Below are positions 1-8,304 of a DNA stretch of 64,000 nucleotides, piece after piece. Both the position numbers and the translations under genes were made by a program. How positions within the stretch are numbered: position 1 is the first letter of the stretch; every line of letters begins with the position of its first letter. The DNA is from Halomonas alkalicola. Its GTDB lineage: Bacteria; Pseudomonadota; Gammaproteobacteria; Pseudomonadales; Halomonadaceae. Below the pieces are notes generated by a model. The model had not been told where the DNA came from, did no database searches, and worked only from the letters and a program-made list of their open reading frames with translations. The stretch is from assembly GCF_030704205.1 (NCBI RefSeq), contig NZ_CP131913.1, positions 3,472,001 to 3,536,000 on the forward strand, in the 5' to 3' direction.

Positions 1-211
1 CGAGCATGGCATCGACGCCCTCCAGGTCGTCGTAGAGGCCGGTGAGCACCGTCTCGTTCCACAGCGGGGTGCTGCCGCGCTCGGGCTCGAAGACGGGGTC
101 GTCGTGGGCATCCTGCAGGGTGATGGCGGTGGCGCCCTCGTTGAGCAGCAGCTCCTCGAGGGTGTCGGCCTGCTCGGGGGGAATATGGGCCTTGAGTTGC
201 AGCCAGGGCAT
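1..211 (-). CDS. prmA: Ribosomal protein L11 methyltransferase, N-terminal part
   Basis: This is the first 70 codons of a gene that runs off the left edge of the window. The translation starts MPWLQLKAHIPPEQADTLEE and continues with an FEPERG/TPLW region, which is the typical N-terminal substrate-recognition domain of PrmA. The family trimethylates ribosomal protein L11 using S-adenosylmethionine; the methyltransferase domain lies outside the window. The ATG at 211 follows accC by about 80 bases on the same strand, and the accB-accC-prmA order is common in gammaproteobacteria. The identification rests only on the N-terminal domain. Confidence 0.9.
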   Translation of the reverse strand, partial: MPWLQLKAHIPPEQADTLEELLLNEGATAITLQDAHDDPVFEPERGSTPLWNETVLTGLYDDLEGVDAML

Positions 212-294
212 GGCGGTGTTCCGTGATGTGGGAAGGAGAGAGGACAACGCAAGCGGGGCGGCCGAGGCCGCCCCGCGGAAGTCGCCGGGGAGCG

Positions 295-1638
295 TCACAT
301 CCCCAGCTTCTTCTCCAGGTAGTGGATATTGACCCCACCCTGCTGGAAGTAGCCGTCGCGCACCAGGTCCTTGTGCAGGTCGGTGTTGGTCTTGATGCCT
401 TCCACCAGCAGCTCGTCCAGGGCGACCCGCATGCGGGTCAGCGCGGTCTCGCGGTCGGCCCCCCAGGTGATCAGCTTGCCGATCAGGGAGTCGTAGTGGG
501 GCGGCACCGTGTAGCCGGTATAGATGTGGGAGTCCATGCGCACCCCGAGGCCACCCGGCGGGTGGTAGAGGGTCACCTTGCCGGGGGAGGGCATGAAGGT
601 GCGGGCATCCTCGGCGTTGATCCGGCACTCGAAGGCGTGGCCCGAGAGCTTGACCTCCTCCTGGGTGATCGACAGCGGCAGGCCGGAGGCGATGCGCAGC
701 TGCTCGCGGACGATATCCACACCGGTCACCATCTCGGTGACGGGGTGTTCGACCTGCACCCGGGTGTTCATCTCGATGAAGAAGAACTGGCCGTCCTCGT
801 AGAGGAACTCGAAGGTGCCGGCGCCGCGGTAGCCGATGGTGATGCACGCCTGGCGGCACGCCTCGAGCACGTCGGCGCGGGCCTTCGGGTCGAGCATGGG
901 GGCCGGGGCCTCCTCGATCACCTTCTGGTGGCGGCGCTGCAGGGAGCAGTCGCGGTCATAGAGGTGAATGGCGTTGCCCTGGCCGTCGGCCAGCACCTGC
1001 ACCTCCACGTGGCGGGGATTCTCGAGGAACTTCTCCATGTAGACGGTGCCGTCGCCGAAGGCCGCGTGGGCCTCGGTGCGGGTCACGGTCACCGCGGAGA
1101 GCAGGTGGGCCTCGGTGTGCACCACGCGCATGCCGCGACCACCGCCGCCGGCGGCCGCCTTGATGATCACCGGGTAGCCGATGCGCCGGGCAACGGCGAC
1201 GATCTCGCCCTCGTCATCCTCCGGCAGCGGACCGTCGGAGCCCGGCACCGTGGGCACGCCGGCCTTCTTCATCGATTCGATGGCGCTGACCTTGTCGCCC
1301 ATCAGGCGAATGGTCTCCGCCCGCGGGCCGATGAAGGCGAAGCCGGAGCGCTCGACCTGCTCGGCGAAGTTGGCGTTCTCGGAGAGGAAGCCGTAGCCGG
1401 GGTGGATGGCGCTGGAATCGGTGACCTCCGCGGCGCTGATCAGCGCCGGGAGGTTGAGATAGGACTGGGCCGAGGCGGCCGGGCCGATGCAGACGGCCTC
1501 GTCGGCCAGGCGCACGTGCATCAGCTCGCGGTCGGCCTTGGAGTGGACCGCCACCGTCTTGATGCCCAGCTCCTTGCAGGCGCGCAGGATACGCAGGGCG
1601 ATCTCGCCGCGATTGGCGATGAGTACCTTGTCCAGCAT
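295..1638 (-). CDS. accC: Acetyl-CoA carboxylase, biotin carboxylase subunit
   Basis: AccC performs the ATP- and bicarbonate-dependent carboxylation of biotin on AccB, the first half-reaction of malonyl-CoA formation for fatty-acid synthesis in the cytoplasm. The 447-residue product has the full family length. Visible motifs are the N-terminal LIANRGEIA segment, [10 protein letters not shown], the glycine-rich ATP-grasp loop ([11 protein letters not shown]), [13 protein letters not shown], and the catalytic region [14 protein letters not shown]. It lies 43 bases downstream of accB on the same strand, so the two are very likely co-transcribed. The ATG at 1638 has only a weak ribosome binding site, which suggests coupling to accB translation. 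No anomalies are seen. It is a useful comparison for the degenerate paralogue at 28761-29708. Confidence 0.98.
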   Translation of the reverse strand: MLDKVLIANRGEIALRILRACKELGIKTVAVHSKADRELMHVRLADEAVCIGPAASAQSYLNLPALISAAEVTDSSAIHPGYGFLSENANFAEQVERSGFAFIGPRAETIRLMGDKVSAIESMKKAGVPTVPGSDGPLPEDDEGEIVAVARRIGYPVIIKAAAGGGGRGMRVVHTEAHLLSAVTVTRTEAHAAFGDGTVYMEKFLENPRHVEVQVLADGQGNAIHLYDRDCSLQRRHQKVIEEAPAPMLDPKARADVLEACRQACITIGYRGAGTFEFLYEDGQFFFIEMNTRVQVEHPVTEMVTGVDIVREQLRIASGLPLSITQEEVKLSGHAFECRINAEDARTFMPSPGKVTLYHPPGGLGVRMDSHIYTGYTVPPHYDSLIGKLITWGADRETALTRMRVALDELLVEGIKTNTDLHKDLVRDGYFQQGGVNIHYLEKKLGM

Positions 1639-1681
1639 GATGAATCCGCCAGTGTCAGGTGAATGAAGAGGCGCGGCGACG

Positions 1682-2143
1682 TCAGCCGAGCACGATCAGC
1701 GGCTGGTCGAATTCCACCGGCTCGCCGTCATCGACCAGGATCGCCTCGACCACGCCGTCGCGGTCTGCCTCGATCTGGTTCATCATCTTCATGGCCTCGA
1801 CGATGCACACGGTGTCGCCCTTCTTGACGCTCGAGCCCACCTCGATGAAGGGCTTGCTGCCCGGGGCCGGGCTGCGATAGAAGGTGCCCACCATGGGCGA
1901 GGCGATGGCCTGGCCCTGGTAGCCGGGGCCTTCGTCGGCGTCGGCCGGGGCGGGGGCCGCCACCGGGGCCTGGGGAGCGGGCTGCGCCGGCGCGGCATAG
2001 CCCTGGGGCATGACGGGCTGCCAGCTCGCGCCATTGGGATGGCGGCTGATGCGCACCGACTCCTCACCCTCCTGGATCTCGATTTCGCTGATGTTGGACT
2101 CTTCGAGCAGCTCGATCAGCTTCTTGACCTTGCGGATATCCAT
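1682..2143 (-). CDS. accB: Biotin carboxyl carrier protein of acetyl-CoA carboxylase
   Basis: AccB carries biotin between the biotin carboxylase AccC and the carboxyltransferase AccAD. The 153-residue product has the expected three parts: an N-terminal helix region ([20 protein letters not shown]), an alanine/proline-rich linker at about residues 45-75, and a C-terminal biotinyl domain with the [12 protein letters not shown] motif, whose lysine is biotinylated. It is the first gene of accB-accC(-prmA). The 246-base gap upstream, back to dsbD, holds a dyad also found upstream of the tolC-RND operon (see 2343-2357). In many relatives aroQ sits between dsbD and accB; the gap here is too small for it. 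Confidence 0.97.
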   Translation of the reverse strand: MDIRKVKKLIELLEESNISEIEIQEGEESVRISRHPNGASWQPVMPQGYAAPAQPAPQAPVAAPAPADADEGPGYQGQAIASPMVGTFYRSPAPGSKPFIEVGSSVKKGDTVCIVEAMKMMNQIEADRDGVVEAILVDDGEPVEFDQPLIVLG

Positions 2144-2342
2144 GACGTTGTTCCGATCGCTTGGGTGCAGTGAATGAGGGCTGGCCCGGTGGCGCTGTCA
2201 ACCCGGGCCAACTTGCCATAGATCGCGGCAAGATGGCGTCTCTTACCGCTCTAATGGCCGTGAAAAAGGGATGACGCCGGAGTTTGCCGAAAATCCACGG
2301 GGATGTCCAGTCGCGCGGAGAACGCCGTTCGAAGCGTGAATT

Positions 2343-2357
2343 TAAACGACTGTTTGA
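2343..2357. promoter_or_regulatory. 15-bp AAAC-N4-GTTT dyad upstream of accBC
   Basis: The plus-strand sequence is TAAACGACTGTTTGA, an imperfect palindrome built on AAAC-GACT-GTTT. It lies in the non-coding region between the dsbD stop codon and accB, about 200 bases upstream of the accB start. Exactly the same 15 bases, in inverse orientation, occur at 35734-35748 next to the -10 element of the tolC-RND operon. The AAAC-N(2-4)-GTTT form resembles, from memory, operators of TetR-family regulators such as PsrA. That it is an operator is inference; the exact duplication is seen directly. Confidence 0.5.
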
Positions 2358-2389
2358 CGACGTTCGCGACCGCGCCGCGGCCTGTCGGG

Positions 2390-4234
2390 TCAGCTCGTCT
2401 GGCCGTTCAGCCAGTCGAGCACCCCCTCGAGATGGGTGGCCAGCCCCGGGGCGCGCATCTCGCCCTGGATGCGTGCGTCGCGCAGCTCCTCCTCGCCGTG
2501 GAAGAAGAGCAGGCTGGGCGGCCCGAACAGGCCGAAGTGGTCGAGCAGCTCGCGGGTGGCGCTGCCCGAGTCGGTCACGTCCACGTTGATGCGGGCGAAG
2601 GCCGACAGCGGCTCGGCGACCCGGGGGTCGGGATAGACCTGGCGCTCCATCTGCTTGCAGGAGATGCACCAGTCGGCGGTGAAGTGGACGAAGGTGGGGC
2701 GGCCATCGCCCACCGAGGCCAGGGCCCGCTGCAGCTCATCGAGCCCTTCGACGGTGGTGATCTCGGCGGGCTCCACCGCCGCCGCGCCGCCGCTGCTGCC
2801 CAGGTTGGCCAGGGGGCGCAGCGGGTCATGGGCGCCGCTGGCGGCCCCCAGCACCAGGGCCAGGCCCCAGGCGAGCAGCAGCAGGCCGGCCGCCTGGCGC
2901 ACCCGCGGCCAGCCCTGGGGCAGGTTGACCGACATGGCGCCGAGTGCCAGGGCGCCGCCGATGGCCAGGCCCGCCCACAGCAGCAGCGCCACCGCCGAGG
3001 GCAGCAGGCGCTCCACCAGCCAGATGGCCACCCCCAGCAACAGGATGCCGAAGGCGATCTTCACGCCGTTCATCCAGGCGCCGCTGCGGGGCAGCAGGGT
3101 GGTGCCGAAGGTGCCCACCAGCAGCAGCGGCACGCCCATGCCCAGCCCCAGGGCGAGCAGGGCGGCGCCGCCCAGCATGGCGTCGCCGGTGGTGGAGATG
3201 AACACCAGGGCGCCGGCCAGCGGCGCGGAGACGCAGGGGGAGACCACCAGCACCGACAGCGCCCCGGCCAGTGCCAGGCCGCCCGGCCCGCTCTGCTGGG
3301 CGCGGGCCTGCCAGGCGTCGATGCGCCCGGAGAGCCGCGACGAGGTGCGCAGCTCGAAGGCGCCGAACATGGCCAGGGCGAAGAGGGCGAAGAGCACCGC
3401 GAAGGTGATCAGCACCGGCGCCGATTGCAGCCGCGCCTGGAGGTTGAGGCCGGCACCGAACAGGCCCATCAGCACACACGCGGCGGCGTAGGTGAGCGCC
3501 ATGCCGGCCACGTAGCTCGAGGAGAGCACGAAGGCGCGGGGGCGCCCGGGGTTCTGGCCGACGATGATCGAGGAGAGGATCGGCACCATGGGCAGCACGC
3601 AGGGGGTGAAGGTCAGCCCCAGGCCGGCCAGGAAGAAGAGGCCCAGGACCAGCGGCAGGCTGGCCTCGGCCATCAGGCGCTGGAAGCGACCGTCATCGCT
3701 CTGGGGGGCGGCCGGTCCGGCGGCGCCTGCTCCCGCGTCCGCCGCGCCGCCGCCGTTGCCACTCGCCAGGGCGGCGAAGACCGCCGGCGCGGCGCGCTCC
3801 GGCGCCTCGAGGGAGACCCGCTCCGGCGGGTAGCAGAGGCCGGCATCGGCGCAGCCCTGGAAGGTGAAGGTGAGCGGGAAGGGGCCGCTGACCCCCTCCT
3901 CGAGGGGTACCTCGAGCAGCATGGTCTCGCGGAAGACGTAGACGTCGCCCATGAACTCGTCGCTGGTGAACTCGCCACCGGGGATCTCGGGTTCGCCCAG
4001 GCTCACGGCGTCGGAGGTCACCGCCAGCTGGTGGCGATAGAGGTAGTGCTCGGGTGTGACCTCGACCCCCACGTAGAGGGTCTCGCCGTCGTGCCAGGCC
4101 TGGGGCTGGAACGCCTCCAGCACCGGCAGGAACTGCTGGGAGCTGGAGGAGGAGAACCACTGCGCCTGGGCGGCCAGCGGCAGCAGCATCATCAGGAGCA
4201 GCGGGGCGAGGCGTCTGGCGATCAAGTGGGGCAT
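2390..4234 (-). CDS. dsbD: Thiol:disulfide interchange protein DsbD
   Basis: DsbD moves electrons from cytoplasmic thioredoxin across the inner membrane to periplasmic thiol proteins such as DsbC and CcmG. The 614-residue product starts with a signal peptide (MPHLIARRLAPLLLMMLLPL, then cleavage near AQA). It is followed by the periplasmic alpha domain with the cysteine pair in GCADAGLCYPP. Next is a polytopic membrane domain with one cysteine in TFTPCVLPM and one in SPCVSAP. A C-terminal thioredoxin-like domain carries WCISC. All six redox cysteines are present. The ATG at 4234 was chosen because it starts the signal peptide and follows an AGGATAAGG ribosome binding site; longer in-frame extensions lack a plausible N-terminus. 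Confidence 0.96.
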   Translation of the reverse strand: MPHLIARRLAPLLLMMLLPLAAQAQWFSSSSSQQFLPVLEAFQPQAWHDGETLYVGVEVTPEHYLYRHQLAVTSDAVSLGEPEIPGGEFTSDEFMGDVYVFRETMLLEVPLEEGVSGPFPLTFTFQGCADAGLCYPPERVSLEAPERAAPAVFAALASGNGGGAADAGAGAAGPAAPQSDDGRFQRLMAEASLPLVLGLFFLAGLGLTFTPCVLPMVPILSSIIVGQNPGRPRAFVLSSSYVAGMALTYAAACVLMGLFGAGLNLQARLQSAPVLITFAVLFALFALAMFGAFELRTSSRLSGRIDAWQARAQQSGPGGLALAGALSVLVVSPCVSAPLAGALVFISTTGDAMLGGAALLALGLGMGVPLLLVGTFGTTLLPRSGAWMNGVKIAFGILLLGVAIWLVERLLPSAVALLLWAGLAIGGALALGAMSVNLPQGWPRVRQAAGLLLLAWGLALVLGAASGAHDPLRPLANLGSSGGAAAVEPAEITTVEGLDELQRALASVGDGRPTFVHFTADWCISCKQMERQVYPDPRVAEPLSAFARINVDVTDSGSATRELLDHFGLFGPPSLLFFHGEEELRDARIQGEMRAPGLATHLEGVLDWLNGQTS

Positions 4235-4443
4235 CCTTATCCTGCGGGTGTCGGGGCGAGCTCGGACTAGAGACCCATGGCCGGCGGCGCGGTTCCCCGC
4301 GAGCGCGGCCGGGGCGCTGGAGTTCGCAGTGGTGCTAGGATAGCGCAGAAGCACGCGGCAGTCAGCGTGCCGAGTCCTGCGTCGTCTGCGCCCCATTGTC
4401 GCATCGCGCGGGCCTACCTTCATTAGACAGGGATTATCACGAC

Positions 4444-5616
4444 ATGGCCTGGAAAAGCTGGCGCGCCGCCCGGCGCCGCAGGAAGGAGGAGGCGCTGGAG
4501 CGCCCCCGCTATGGCTGGATCTGGAAGCCGCTGCTGGCACTGGCGGGGCTCTACCTGCTGGTCACCATCGCACTGGGGATCTGGTGGAGCCAGCCGCCGG
4601 CCCCCTTCGACGTGGAGCAGGCAACCCTCGAGCGCCGCGGCGAGGCCGCCTATGCGCCGGCGGCGCGGGGCACGGTGACGGTGGCGACCCTGGCCGAGAC
4701 GGTGGAGACGCTGCTCGACAAGCCCGGCGGCTACCTGCGCAACGACATCGCCCCGCCGGGCGTCTGGCTGGACAACATGCCCAACTGGGAGCTCGGTGTG
4801 CTGGAGGTCTCCCGGGACCTGGCCCGCGCCCTGCCCGGGATGACGGCGGCGCCCAGCGACCACCTCGAGGAGGCCCGCGAGCGGCTCGAGGGCGACGACC
4901 GCGACTGGTTCTACCCTTCCACCGAGCAGCGCCTCGAGCAGGCGGTCGCGGCGCTGGATGCCCAGCTGGGTGAGCTCGGCGCCGACCGCGACGGCTTCGT
5001 GCCCGGCCAGGGCCTGGCCGACTGGCTGGAGCGCAGCGCGGCACGCCTGGATGACCTCGCCCTGCGCCTGGCGGCCAGCGTCGGCAGCCACGAGGCGCTC
5101 ACCGAGCTCGCCGTGGAGGCCGAGTCGCTGCCGCCGCGCACCCCCTGGTACCGCGTCGATGACATCTTCTTCGAGGCCCGCGGTACCGGCTGGGCCCTGG
5201 CCCAGCTGCTCGAGGGCGTGCAGCGCGACCAGGCCGACGTGCTGGCCGAGAGCGGCGCCGAGGCCGAGTGGGAGCGCCTGCTGGCGGAGCTTGCCAGGAC
5301 CCAGCGGCGGCTGTGGAGCCCGGTGGTGCTCAACGGCTCAGGTTTCGGGCTCTTCGCCAATCACTCCCTGGTGATGGCGCTGCACATGACGCGGGCGCGG
5401 GATCTCGCCGCCCAGCTGGCGGAGCGCCTGGCCGAGCCGCCGGCGTCCCTGGCGGCGACGGCAGAGGTCGCCGAGACGACGACGCCGCCCACCGAGACGC
5501 TGCCCGAGGAGAGCGAGGAGGCGGAGCCCGTCGAGCCGCCGGTGGTGGAGGTGGAGCGCCTCGAGGAGGAGGTCGTCGAGCCGCCCCCCGAGGGGCTGGC
5601 CGCGCCGGAGGAGTGA
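4444..5616 (+). CDS. DUF2333 family inner-membrane protein
   Basis: The 390-residue product matches the DUF2333 family, a conserved gammaproteobacterial group of unknown function. It has a very basic N-terminus (KSWRAARRRRKEE), then one membrane segment at about residues 27-48, then a mostly helical periplasmic domain. The last 60 residues form a low-complexity tail rich in Glu, Pro and Val. The ATG at 4444 was chosen because it gives the expected basic N-terminus and has AGGGATT upstream; an in-frame ATG at 4396 would add 16 unlikely residues. It is divergent from dsbD and convergent with ppa. I cannot assign a function. Confidence 0.8.
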   Translation: MAWKSWRAARRRRKEEALERPRYGWIWKPLLALAGLYLLVTIALGIWWSQPPAPFDVEQATLERRGEAAYAPAARGTVTVATLAETVETLLDKPGGYLRNDIAPPGVWLDNMPNWELGVLEVSRDLARALPGMTAAPSDHLEEARERLEGDDRDWFYPSTEQRLEQAVAALDAQLGELGADRDGFVPGQGLADWLERSAARLDDLALRLAASVGSHEALTELAVEAESLPPRTPWYRVDDIFFEARGTGWALAQLLEGVQRDQADVLAESGAEAEWERLLAELARTQRRLWSPVVLNGSGFGLFANHSLVMALHMTRARDLAAQLAERLAEPPASLAATAEVAETTTPPTETLPEESEEAEPVEPPVVEVERLEEEVVEPPPEGLAAPEE

Positions 5617-5637
5617 GGCGCTCGCGCCCCTGAAATG

Positions 5638-5669
5638 CAGCAGGGCCGCCCGATCGGGCGGCCCTGCTG
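5638..5669. terminator. Bidirectional hairpin between the DUF2333 gene and ppa
   Basis: A perfect 14-bp inverted repeat (CAGCAGGGCCGCCC and its complement) with a GATC loop lies between the convergent DUF2333 gene and ppa. There is no real T-tract on either side, so it is a strong hairpin of terminator type rather than a textbook intrinsic terminator. Confidence 0.7.
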
Positions 5670-5696
5670 GGTCTGGCCGGGTGCCAGCGGGAAGGA

Positions 5697-6228
5697 TCAG
5701 GCCTTCTCGTAGGCGGCCACGGCCTTCTCGATGGCCTTGCGGGCGGCCTCGGCGCCTTCCCAGGACTCCACCTTGACCCACTTGCCCTTCTCGAGATCCT
5801 TGTAGTTCTCGAAGAAGTGGGCGATCTGCTGGCGCAGCAGTTCGGGCAGGTCGGTCACTTCCTGGACCTCATCGTAGAGGCTGGAGAGCTTGGCGTGGGG
5901 CACGCAGACCAGCTTGGCGTCTTCGCCGGCCTCGTCGGTCATGTTGAGCACGCCCACCGGACGGGCGCGGATGATGGCGCCGGGCTGGACCGTAGGGGGG
6001 GGTGACCACCAGGGCGTCCAGCGCATCGCCGTCGTCGGCGAGGGTGTGCGGGATGAAGCCGTAGTTGGCCGGGTAGAACATCGGGGTGGCCATGAAGCGG
6101 TCGACCAGCAGGGCTCCCATGTCCTTGTCGATCTCGTACTTGATCGGCGAATGGTTGGCCGGAATCTCGATCGCCACGTAGACGTCGTTGGGGAGGTCCT
6201 TGCCGGCAGGGATGTTGTCGAAGTTCAT
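5697..6228 (-). CDS. ppa: Inorganic pyrophosphatase (frameshifted in this sequence)
   Basis: Family I soluble pyrophosphatase hydrolyses PPi to phosphate and drives biosynthetic reactions forward. The N-terminal part ([20 protein letters not shown], then IKYEIDK and YGFIPHT) is read from 6228. The C-terminal part ([17 protein letters not shown] to YEKA) is in another frame ending at 5697. The break is a run of eight C (plus-strand G at 5995-6002). With seven, the reading becomes [19 protein letters not shown], continuous with the family. Substrate- and metal-binding segments are otherwise intact, including [11 protein letters not shown]. Because ppa is normally essential, a one-base sequencing error in the homopolymer is the likeliest explanation. 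The start has a good AAGGAA ribosome binding site. Confidence 0.9.
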
Positions 6229-6493
6229 CGTCGCTTCCTTGGGTTGGAGATCAGCCTGGTCAAACGCTGAGCGAAAAATCCGCGAAATTATACGGAGCGG
6301 GCACCGGGATTACCAATGCGACATAGGTGCCGAGCACGTCCGGGGAGGCAGCGGCCTGGGTCGATGCTGCTTAGGTTGACACCACGCGGGGGCGCCGGGA
6401 GTGTATCATGGGCGCCGGCGGGGTTCGCCGGCTGCCGATCCGGGCGGCGCGGGTCCCTTGGGAAGATCGACTCGGCGCTCAAGGAGAAGCCTC

Positions 6494-8228
6494 TTGGGAT
6501 CTGCGCAGCTGTCATTGAGTTACGGCCAGGCCTACGTGGCGCCGGATCGGCGCCATCACCGCAGCTCCATGTCGGTGCGCTTTCCGCAGCCCGGGCAGCT
6601 GAATGCCAAGGGCGCCTGCGCGGTGATCAGCGACTCCATCCGGCGCAATTCCATGGCCAAGCAGGCCGGCGACCTCAGCGTGCGCGGCTTCCTGGCCGAC
6701 TACTACTCCACCCCCGACCACTGGGACGTCAAGACCTCGGCGACCCGGGTGCTGCGCGCCCTCAACGGCTGGTGCTACAGCCAGAGCCAGTGCGTGGCCG
6801 AGGGCAGCTATGTCTCCTCGCTGTCGGCCATGGTCTATCGTGGCCGCACCGCCCACCTGTTCCACCTGGGCGATACCCTGGTGTTTCGCCTGCGCGGCGC
6901 CGAGTTCGAGCAGCTCAGCCGCGACCATGTCACCGACCTCGGCGGCTATCGCTACCCCTCCCGGGCGCTGGGCATGGATAACAGCATCGATATCGACTAT
7001 GCCCAGTTTCCCATCAAGCAGGGCGATATCTTCCTGTTCACCACCCAGGCGGTGCTGGGCACCCTGATGCCCTCCGAGTACGTGCAGCTGATCCGCCAGG
7101 ATGTCAGCGACCTCAACGCCGCCTGCGACCGGCTGGCCGAGGCGGCGGTGCAGCGGGCCCAGGCTCGCGGCTATGGCGCCGAGCAGTTCTGCTTCCAGCT
7201 GGTACGCATCGACGAGCTGCCCGACGAGCAGCCCGACCACCCCGGTCGCGCCTATGGCGAGCTGCCGATTCCGCCGGAGCTCGCGCCGGGTGATCGCCTG
7301 GACGGCCTGCAGGTCGAGGCGGTGCTCTCGCGCACCGCCCAGTCGCGGGTCTACCGGGTGCGGGACATGCACACCGAGCGGGAGATGGTGATGAAGGCGC
7401 CGAGCCCGGAGCTCTCCAACCGCAACGCCTACCTGGAGCACTTCCTGCTGCAGCAGTGGGTGGTGGAGCGGGTCAAGTCGCCCTTCGTGGTGAGGATCAT
7501 GGAGTCCTCCCGGCCGCGCCACTACCTCTATTACCTGATGGCCTACGTGGAGGGCGAGACCCTCACCGAGTGGGCCAGGCGGCACCCCCAGGCGAGCCTG
7601 GTGCAGCGCCTGGACATCGCCAATCAGCTCGGCAAGGCGATCCAGGCGCTGCATCACCGCGACATACTGCACCAGCAGATCTATCCGGGGAACGTGCTGA
7701 TCGACGCCCACGGTCAGGTGGTGCTCACCGACTTCAGCGCCTGTCGGGCCCGGGAGGAGGGGGGGGCATCGCGATGCCCGGGAGCTGCTGCGCCAGGTAG
7801 GCCTGACCGAGCACAGTGCCCCCGAGTACGCCCTCGACGATTCGGTGGGCCGGCGCAGCGACCAGTACTCCTATGCGTCCACCGTCTACTGGCTGGTCAC
7901 CGGCGAGCTGCCCTACGAGCTCACGCCCAACCGCCTGCGCAGCCATACCGACCTCGAGCAGCTGACCTACCGCAGCGCGCGCACCCGCAATCCCGAGGTG
8001 CCGCCGGCCCTGGACGAGGCGCTGCGCCGCGCCCTGGACCCCCAGCGCTCACTGCGCTTTCGGCGCATGTCGGAGTTCCGCCGCGCGCTGCGCCAGCCCC
8101 TCTCCGCCGAGTCGCATGGCGCCGGCCCGCGCGCCCGGCCGCGGCTGTTTCGGGACCCCGGCCACTTCTGGCAGGGCGTGGCCGGCATCCTGCTGCTGCT
8201 GCTGATTCTCTCCTGGCTGCTGCGATAG
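6494..8228 (+). CDS. PP2C-like/protein-kinase-like fusion with membrane anchor, catalytically degenerate and frameshifted
   Basis: The architecture is that of bifunctional Ser/Thr kinase/phosphatase proteins: a PP2C-like domain (about residues 1-240), a kinase domain (about 265-545) and a C-terminal membrane helix. The TTG start at 6494 is supported by AAGGAG seven bases upstream. In the PP2C part the metal-binding aspartates are gone (ISDSIRRNS and TTQAVLG where ADG and TDG motifs are expected), although GDT near residue 126 remains. In the kinase part Lys301 and the DFG-type Asp413 remain, but the catalytic-loop aspartate is Gln395 (HQQIYPGN for HQDLRPEN). A +1 shift occurs in eight G at 7759-7766; skipping one base restores GHRDARELLRQ, SAPEY and RSDQYS. 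I infer a pseudokinase/pseudophosphatase. The shift may be an error. Confidence 0.8.
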
Positions 8229-8251
8229 GCGCTTCTGGCGCTTGAGCTCAG

Positions 8252-8304
8252 GCTAGAGCTTGAGCTCTTGCTAGAGCTTGAGCTCTTGCTAGAGCTTGAA
8301 CTCC
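8252..8304. repeat. 18-bp tandem repeat overlapping the 3' end of pfp
   Basis: The unit GCTAGAGCTTGAGCTCTT occurs at 8252-8269 and 8270-8287, with a third imperfect copy at 8288-8304, and a more degenerate copy just before (about 8238-8251). The third copy contains the pfp stop codon. Read on the minus strand, each 18-bp unit is six codons and ends in an in-frame TAG (…ELKL-stop). The unit also contains a GAGCT/AGCTC inverted repeat. It fills most of the 60 bases between two convergent genes. Confidence 0.9.

Noticed and set aside
223..1662. A 479-codon plus-strand frame opposite accC
   Set aside because: It is a mirror of accC codons; accC is complete and well conserved.
2144..2389. A missing aroQ gene between dsbD and accB
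   Set aside because: The 246-base gap is too short for the gene and contains no dehydroquinase-like reading; aroQ is simply not here.
7652..7663. HRD triplet near residue 388 of the kinase-like protein as the catalytic loop
   Set aside because: The spacing to the conserved asparagine is wrong (ten residues instead of five). The HQQIYPGN segment aligns with HRDLKPEN, so the aspartate really is replaced.
7759..7766. Programmed +1 frameshifting in the kinase-like gene
   Set aside because: There is no stop codon or stimulatory structure at the site, and the same kind of shift hits ppa, so a base-call error or slippage is simpler.
8252..8304. CRISPR-like short repeats
   Set aside because: The 18-bp units are directly abutting with no spacers and include the end of a coding gene.
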